Made by a program: the position numbers and the translations under genes
Origin: Prostheceraeus crozeri
Lineage: Eukaryota; Platyhelminthes; Polycladida; Euryleptidae
Assembly (NCBI GenBank): GCA_907163375.1
Contig: CAJQUW010001972.1
Coordinates: 961,001 to 1,025,000, forward strand
Reading direction: 5' to 3'
Length of the DNA stretch: 64,000 nucleotides
Part shown: positions 58,001-64,000 of the stretch, one piece after another
Position numbering within the stretch: the stretch's first letter is position 1
How the letters are laid out: every line of letters starts with the position of its first letter
The notes under the pieces: generated by a model
Database searches by the model: none
Seen by the model: only the letters and a program-made list of their open reading frames with translations
What the model was told of the DNA's origin: nothing

Positions 58001-58910
58001 ATGATCAGTAAAATGGGTAACTATCTAGACTTGCTATATGCATGGAGAGGAGAGAAAACTTGATGTCATAAGATTAGTCAATACGGCTAAATATTCAGCA
58101 AGATATCAATTGCCTTTAAAAATACGGACAATTCCGACTGCCGCTTTAGGACGCAGGTTTCTTCGAGTTTAGGAGGTGACAGATTACAGTGTATTGAACA
58201 AGCGCATTATTATTTGACATTTCTGCATTTCTCTTAACAACGCCACTATAGTACTTTAATGCAGTACTCACTTATGAACTCCTCCTTTCATGTCCATCTT
58301 CCATTTGATCACACGTTTTGGTTGATTCTATTCATTTTTTGGCGTAACACGAATGTGGAACGCCTTCGCATAGTTATCCTTTCAATTACTCATTATTTCT
58401 CATTGATAAGAAATATGATCCGATCAGCACAAACGGTGTTTATTACAGCAATATATGTTGTTTCCGACATTTCAACATATGTTGTCATGGCACTGTATGT
58501 GAATCACAACAAATATAGGCCTATGTACAACTGTGAAGACTTGACCAATAGATCAACGAATCATCACCTCCCCGCATAGTTTGGATGGCAAGCAAATTAA
58601 GGACAAGATCAGAAATGAGATGTTGTCGACCCGTGCTTCTGCCGCATTAAAAGCTAATGAGCACTACTAATGAGCTCTCAAATGAGTTCACAGAGAGAAC
58701 GGTCGGAGAAAGATTGCACTGCGTTCCTGTTGAAGTGTCCGTCTATTGGTTGGAGCAACTAAAAGTCGAAAATGCATATTTCCATTGGAAAGAACATGAG
58801 TCAAAACTAAATAATTCACAGAAAGCAGGCGGTCGGTGCTGTTGAAAAAAGAATAACATTCCGATCTAGTGCCATATGTGAGTTATGTCAAACGGCATGC
58901 TTATTGATCA
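55005..58910. other. Non-coding stretch, no gene seen
   Basis: AT-rich sequence with T-rich tracts at about 56060-56280. The words TTTTTCACTGTGATAT and TTTTTCGCAGTGATAT repeat at about 56980 and 57010. Frames up to 106 codons (58259-58579) are hydrophobic by base bias and lack known domains. Confidence 0.45.
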
Positions 58911-58913
58911 GTT

Positions 58914-59156
58914 TTATTTAGTAATGATTCTTGAATCGCTAGATTTTTGGAGAAACTTAGTGATGAATTTCACAAGTCTTGTAGTCAAGGTATTAACCAA
59001 TTTCATCTGCACTGTTACAGTTGCATAACGAAGGAGCAATTTCTTGTCTTTAATTTTGATGCAATGATTCAGAGTTTCCACTTTCGAATCATTGCATAAT
59101 TCACACAGACATTTTTCATATCGGAATCGATTTCCAAAACAGGCCTGCTTTGACAA
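58914..59156 (-). pseudogene. LINE C-terminal fragment
   Basis: The frame contains KQACFGNRFRYEKCLCELCN followed by DSKVETLNHCI. The pattern GNR.RYE.R.C..CN.S.VE...H is shared with the fragment at 24784-25242 and fits the C-terminal Cys-rich end of a LINE ORF2. Both may derive from one LINE family. Short and 5' truncated. Confidence 0.45.
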
Positions 59157-59159
59157 CCC

Positions 59160-60049
59160 TCAGAAGGACTGAATCAGTATCAAAATAACCATAGACCTGA
59201 AGTGGTTATTTTTGATGATTGAGCTGCATATGAAATGCTTTTAACATTGTTGCTTTGAGACCCACTAGCTTTGGTACAACTTTTCGTTTTTTAAAGATCA
59301 ATGAAAGTTGCAGAAGTGGGCATCCGAACTAGAATGTCCGATTAACCGAGCACTCGTAATTTCATTTCCGAAGAGGACAATTAATTTGAACTAATACTCG
59401 CCAAGCGAATGGGATAATCGCAATTGGACTGTCGAAAAATTAAGGTGATTCTATGAGATTCAAATAATTATTTATACAAGTGAGGATTGTTTTGCAATGA
59501 AATGGATTTGCTGTGTCTATATTTCCATTTGTATTGAATATAAATGCATAATGTTTACATAGAAAATTTAGATATCTTGACAATGCTTTCTTTTTAGGAG
59601 TCTACCGGATCCGCTTAATGCGTTGAATGTTGAAATAATTTTATAGAGTAGGCCCTGTACAATCCCAGATGATAGAATGACAAAACTTTAAAATTTGAAC
59701 TAAGTTTTTGGCATCCAAGTCTTTGCTTATAAGTCATGACAAAATTGATCACAGCATTGCAATGACAGCTTCCTTGGATTCATTTTTTGCAAGATCAATG
59801 CTTCATTGATGAATTAGTCAATTTTATAAATTCCAAGTAGCAGCAAGACTGCAACAATTATTGAAAAATCAAAATCTATGTTCAAACGAATGCATCTAAG
59901 TCTTCTAATTTGAGCAAAACACGTACCGGTGCACCAACATAAAAATGCAAAGGGTAGTCACTTAGTATCCCACACTGGTAAAATAGGTTTGCATTTCGAC
60001 ATGAGGTTAGAGACTTTCCGATGAATAATCATGCGTATTTTATTGGTTA
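59160..60049. other. Non-coding stretch, no gene seen
   Basis: AT-rich, with no recognisable feature between the two LINE fragments. Confidence 0.5.
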
Positions 60050-60054
60050 TTGAT

Positions 60055-60257
60055 GCAACCATCAAACGTGTTGGTATTTGTTGTAGCAGCACCTGATGGG
60101 GTCTTCTTCTTCTACTGGCTTTCTTCACACTTCCGCCAGTGCGGATTATTTTCCGCTCGTGGACTCTGTCCAACGCATCTTCTTCCTTCACTCCTGTTTT
60201 CTTCAGATCTTCCACATGCAGTCCGCCCATCTTCTCTTCGGCCTCCCTCTCTTTCAT
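60055..60257 (-). pseudogene. LINE 3' coding end fragment
   Basis: The reverse strand encodes EDLKKTGVKEEDALDRVHER, then KIIRTGGSVKKASRRRRP. This resembles the tail of endonuclease/RT LINEs (W.D.V..DLK..G....DA.DR..WR..IRTGDPA..GKRR). Only about 50 codons can be placed; there is no 5' part. Confidence 0.5.
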
Positions 60258-60260
60258 AAT

Positions 60261-62520
60261 AAGTCAGCAATAATTTTAAGAATGAAAATTTAAGTTATGA
60301 TACTGATAAATTATTACATAATAATGCTGATTATTGCATGTTATCGTTATAAATAACTCATCAAACTAAGATTTCAAAGAACTAGTGAAAGTGCAGTGTG
60401 TGCTGCATATATGTAGCCTATATAAAACAAAGTTAAGGTTGTCTTATAATCAATTTTGCACATAATATGGTTAAGGATATGTTTACTTCGCATATTATGC
60501 CAGCTTATGACAGCACTTGCGTCAAATAAATGTAACGAAGTAAATTAGCTGGCGAAATTTTTCCATCATAGTCTCCCATGGCATAGTCGACTCATTTTTG
60601 GCTTAAGTGTTTCAAAAATTATTTTACTTTTCACTTTTGACACGAGAAAACCCGAACATTTCTCAACAAGCCCGAACCCGATCGTATTCGGGTCCGAGTG
60701 CACCTCCAGCATCTCTCACAACGTGTCTTTCAACTCTTCCATCTGCACTCGCCTTCTAGCGTTGTCAACGCTTGGGCTCTATGACAACGTAGAAGTTGCA
60801 GGAGAACTTGGGCTAGATAACAAACAATTTTATACTACTCGCATTCCATGACACATCAGTATAGGTTCAGCAGCATTTCGTATACTTGTGCCAGGAAGTG
60901 GTTAAATGAAATCATTAACCCTGTCGGCTTATTTGACAATGGCAGGTTATTTGGACAAAATTTCAATGATCTAAATCGGCGAAAACCAAATAAGCTGGTA
61001 TGACAACTACCGCGGATAAATGCGATGCGTGAAAACTGAAAACACTTTTGTACAAAATTTGCTAATTTACGCACTAATGTTTGATTTTCTTTGTAGAATC
61101 AGAACTTTTCACATTCCAATTTCAGTATGACAAATTTCACAATATGGTTTTTCGATTTAGTATTTGTTCCCCTCTACAAAGGCAAGTAAAATTAATAGAT
61201 AACAAACAGATCTTCAAAACGACAAACTCGAAGAGCAAAGAAGAACTTCCTCTAGCATGCCTCCGACATTCATGAAATTTGTGAAGTTTTGGAATTATTC
61301 CGACAATAAAATGACGGAGAGCAGAATTTTGGAATCAGATTTCAAACAGAAAGATGCTAAAACAAAATGCAAAGCATATTCTCTTGACGTTTACATTGTG
61401 TATGAGAATATAAAGGATTTGTAGAAAACAGAGGAAGGGAGACAGCAGCATACCTGAATCAGGGCCAACTGAAATTCAAGGCTCGTGTCATCTGTAGCGA
61501 CCCGTTTTGTCAACGTGTCCTTGTCGGAACTGTTTAAACAGATGAAAGTTGCCGCTCATTGAGAGAACTCGGGCGCGAGCAAACTTATGCCTTTATCGAA
61601 GCATAGCGGCACATGTGAGGGGACAAAACGTTGAAGCTGTGCAGGCTATGTTTCGTGAAAGTAAGAGAAAGTTATAGATGTAACAATGTGAGCTACCACG
61701 TCATGAGTGCGTTCAGGTATTCAAGCGATAAATACTTTGAACTGTAATACCGAGCGCAATGTAAGAGAGAAGACAGCGGAAAGACTTTGTTGAGAATTTT
61801 AACGATCGTAATCGAAAAATGCAAATTTGCCATCTGGCTGACCATTTTGATTGTATTCACAGAATAACATATCACATTATGTCTACTGAGTCAATGTTTG
61901 TCTTGATGAAACTGCATGTATGTAATATATCAGATTTAGTCGGAGAGACGATCACGTTGCGAAGAGAACTGATGAGTCGAAATATACAGTCATCAGTGGT
62001 TGTCTTCTGATATATTTTGACTTTATTTCATTATTTGCTTGATATTTTATTGTTTTTCACAGAACTTCAATGATAAAACTGGGTTTAGGAAACATTGCGT
62101 AAATAAAAATTGAAAATAGCACGTACTTTTAGATTTAATATTATATCATTGAAATTCATCGAGCAATGAGGGCTAAAATCACACGCCTATATGTATTAAA
62201 CACTGTCATGAAAAAATTCATTGTTTTCTTTGTCAATTAATCTTCAATTGCGTACATATCATTATATTATAGAATGCATTGATTACTCAATTTTACACAT
62301 TAATCATTAACCAATGGATTTCTGCCAATGTGCCTGCTTCATTGATTAACAGAACAAATGATTAAAATGTATTGTTGCCACTATTGGTGAGGCGACACCA
62401 ATTTACTACAAATTAAAAAGACAAGCGGCCGGTGTTGTACAGGTAGGAATGATGGGATAATTAAAGAAAATTAATGACTAAACATAGACCCGCAGTAATT
62501 ATTTCACGGTAAAGAAGGGA
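60261..62520. other. Non-coding stretch, no gene seen
   Basis: AT-rich sequence. A small patch at about 60650-60710 has AACCCGAAC and TTCGGGTC words in both directions, like the patch near 18960. The rest shows no coding frame with a known domain and no paired repeats. Confidence 0.45.
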
Positions 62521-62589
<69 letters not shown>

Positions 62590-62590
62590 T
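62521..62590. repeat. CT microsatellite (left)
   Basis: An almost pure (CT)n tract of 70 bp with a few CCC interruptions. The same type of tract resumes at 63957, on the other side of the TIR element, so the element seems to have landed in a longer CT array. Confidence 0.95.
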
Positions 62591-63956
62591 GGGTAAATCC
62601 AATTTAATCCACAACATTTGACGAAAATGTGTCTTTGATTTGTAAAATCCATATTTCTGAACCGATTTCAATAGTTTTTTTTAATCGAACCGTAAAGATC
62701 TCATCTATTATGGCATGGTTTTTAAAAAGTCACAAAGCCAAGGCTTTCTTCACAAGTTGCCGTTTTTTGCCGAAAAAAGGCCAAAAAAGCATGTCCAAAG
62801 TTGCAGTACTCTCATTTCAACACGGATTTTCGATTAGATACATTCAAATACACCCACTAATATTTATATCATCTGAAAGAAGAAGGTCAACTCTTTAAGA
62901 CAGTCCAGTTTTAAATATTATAATCAATATTAATCATTGAATTTTCACTGGGTTTCCATTGTCCAATGAAAAAAATGTCCTCTGACCGAGACGTTTTCTG
63001 TCCTCTGACCGAGGTACCTTTTCTCGAAGAATATTGATTCTTCCATTAAACGTTTTTGCACCAAACGAATCCTCTAGTGTGCTAGTTTATAAATCCGTAA
63101 AGAAAATTCAGTTTGATGCCGTTACAAGTGTGCAATTTTGATTTAAAAATATTTTTATCCGTTTTTTCGACCAGAGAATTTGAATATTCCCAAAAATGTC
63201 ATATGGATGCTGAAACCAGAACTTTTGTCAGGAATCGATGAAATTTCACAGCATAGGAGGGATCTATGCTCTTAACATCTATGCAAAAAGAAATTTTTCA
63301 TTTATATCAATTAACCCTCTCAAAATCTCCAAAAACCCCGAGAATGTCCTCTGACCGAGACCCTAAAAAATCTCGGTCAGAGGACAACGTTGAAATTGAA
63401 GATCTCGGTCAGAATACAAGGGTCTCGGTCTAAAGACATGATAATGTATGCAATTACATTTAGATCACTTCGTTTTACGCGTTCAAGTATTCGTCCGAAG
63501 TTCCCGCAGTCTCATGAACCCAAATGCACAAACCGAAGAGTTTCCTGTTCGACATCAATTTGTCCTCTGACCGAGACCTTAAAAATCTCGGTCAGAGGAC
63601 AAGGTGGGTCACGGTCAATGAACATTATAGGCAATACATTACATTTTGGTCACTTCGCTTTACGCATGCAAGCATTCGTCCTAACTTCCCAGTTTCATCA
63701 GCAACCCAAATGCAGAAGCCGAAGAGTTTCCTATTCGACATCTATCTGACCGAGATCAATTTGTCCTCTGACCGAGATGTAGAAAAAATGGCTTTTTAAA
63801 AGTGCTAGATTTCTATGGAAAGTTTTTATTTGGTGTGGTCGCCACTAAGATTTTCGTGTTCAGCGTAAAAAAATGAGTATATATGCAAATTTTCACAGAA
63901 ATCTGAGACCCAAAGTTGAAAAGACAGAAATGTTGTGGAATAAATTGGATTTACCC
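62591..63956. mobile_element. TIR element with repeated TCCTCTGACCGAGA word (1366 bp)
   Basis: The ends GGGTAAATCCAATTTA and TCCACAACATTT form a 29-bp inverted repeat with one mismatch (62591-62619 and 63928-63956). Inside, about ten copies of TCCTCTGACCGAGA occur between 62977 and 63780, six direct and four inverted. Two pairs form hairpins (63346-63385 and 63561-63600). A block of about 110-130 bp beginning CACTTCG.TTTACGC is also duplicated (about 63467 and 63648). No transposase can be read. The target duplication is hidden by the CT flanks. Class unknown. Confidence 0.65.
63346..63600. repeat. Two near-perfect hairpins of the TCCTCTGACCGAGA word
   Basis: At 63346-63385 TCCTCTGACCGAGA is followed after about 10 bases by its inverse TCTCGGTCAGAGGA. 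At 63561-63600 the same arrangement recurs with the spacer CCTTAAAAA. The stems are 14 bp or longer, and the spacers are alike (CCCTAAAAAA and CCTTAAAAA). Confidence 0.8.
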
Positions 63957-64000
63957 CTCTCTCCCTCTCTCTCCCCCTCTCTCCCCATCTATCTCCCTCT
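63957..64000. repeat. CT microsatellite (right)
   Basis: CTCTCTCCC-type repeat that runs to the window edge and matches the tract at 62521-62590. Confidence 0.9.

Noticed and set aside
61095-61190. Candidate next NCLX exon after TTTGTAG
   Set aside because: The phase allows a reading, but the peptide (SELFTFQFQYDKFHN) has no similarity to the expected S-D..ARQGYPRM region.
62461-62652. Frame with a long Glu-Arg repeat
   Set aside because: It is only the CT microsatellite read on the - strand.
63390-63799. Frames of 119 and 91 codons with repeated peptide pieces
   Set aside because: They arise from the duplicated block and the TCCTCTGACCGAGA word of the TIR element; no protein family is suggested.

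Overview
The window looks like AT-rich nuclear DNA of an invertebrate animal. The signs are long introns with GT...AG junctions, no dense run of genes, and a rich mix of Penelope-like retroelements (PLEs), LINE tails, Tc1/mariner and hAT-type DNA transposons. The species cannot be fixed from sequence alone. The retroelement types are of kinds I associate with cnidarians, echinoderms and other marine invertebrates, but that is an impression.

One host gene is recognisable: SLC8B1 (NCLX), the mitochondrial Na+/Li+/Ca2+ exchanger, on the + strand. Five exons can be placed with consensus splice sites and one consistent phase (phase 1 at every junction): 22129-22161, 26828-26974, 34149-34190, 36513-36908 and 50571-50846. 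They cover the central hydrophilic loop, the transmembrane segments after it, and the start of the second ion-binding repeat. The exons for the N-terminal half and for the end of the second repeat are not found and probably lie outside the window. Introns are 2.3 to 13.7 kb and hold most of the other features.

Layout. 1-2.1 kb: the 3' part of a PLE with RT and GIY-YIG domains, a second GIY-YIG fragment and TA-rich microsatellites. 2.7-17.7 kb: three non-autonomous DNA transposons with 8-bp target duplications (two are inverted copies of one family), a dispersed repeat in four places and a hammerhead-like motif, with no gene seen. 19.6-21.6 kb: a long, almost intact PLE reading frame on the - strand. 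22-25.4 kb: the first NCLX microexon, a PLE-derived palindrome, SINE-like repeats and LINE tails. 27.7-30.3 kb: a mariner-like transposon with about 287-bp terminal inverted repeats, next to a hAT-type element. 34.3-36.3 kb: a 26-bp minisatellite and a hAT element with a BED-finger remnant. 37.2-38.1 kb: a LINE C-terminus split by a 260-bp palindromic insertion. 43.6-45.6 kb: a 5'-truncated PLE joined to an inverted copy of its own 3' end. 46.5 kb: a short inverted-repeat insertion. 50.9-55 kb: a hAT-type element and a decayed Tc1 element. 58.9-60.3 kb: LINE tails. 62.6-64 kb: a 1.37-kb TIR element set in a CT microsatellite and full of one repeated word.

The most interesting pattern is a set of at least three, perhaps four, insertions with the same design: two inverted copies of a PLE 3' end with their 3' ends outward, a hammerhead-ribozyme-like motif in each arm, 10-12 bp target duplications, and an extra tail of about 25-50 bp on one side only. 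Two of them carry no coding sequence and look like small non-autonomous units of the PLE system. A second point of interest is that two frame-preserving NCLX loop exons each carry an RRxS phosphorylation-type motif.
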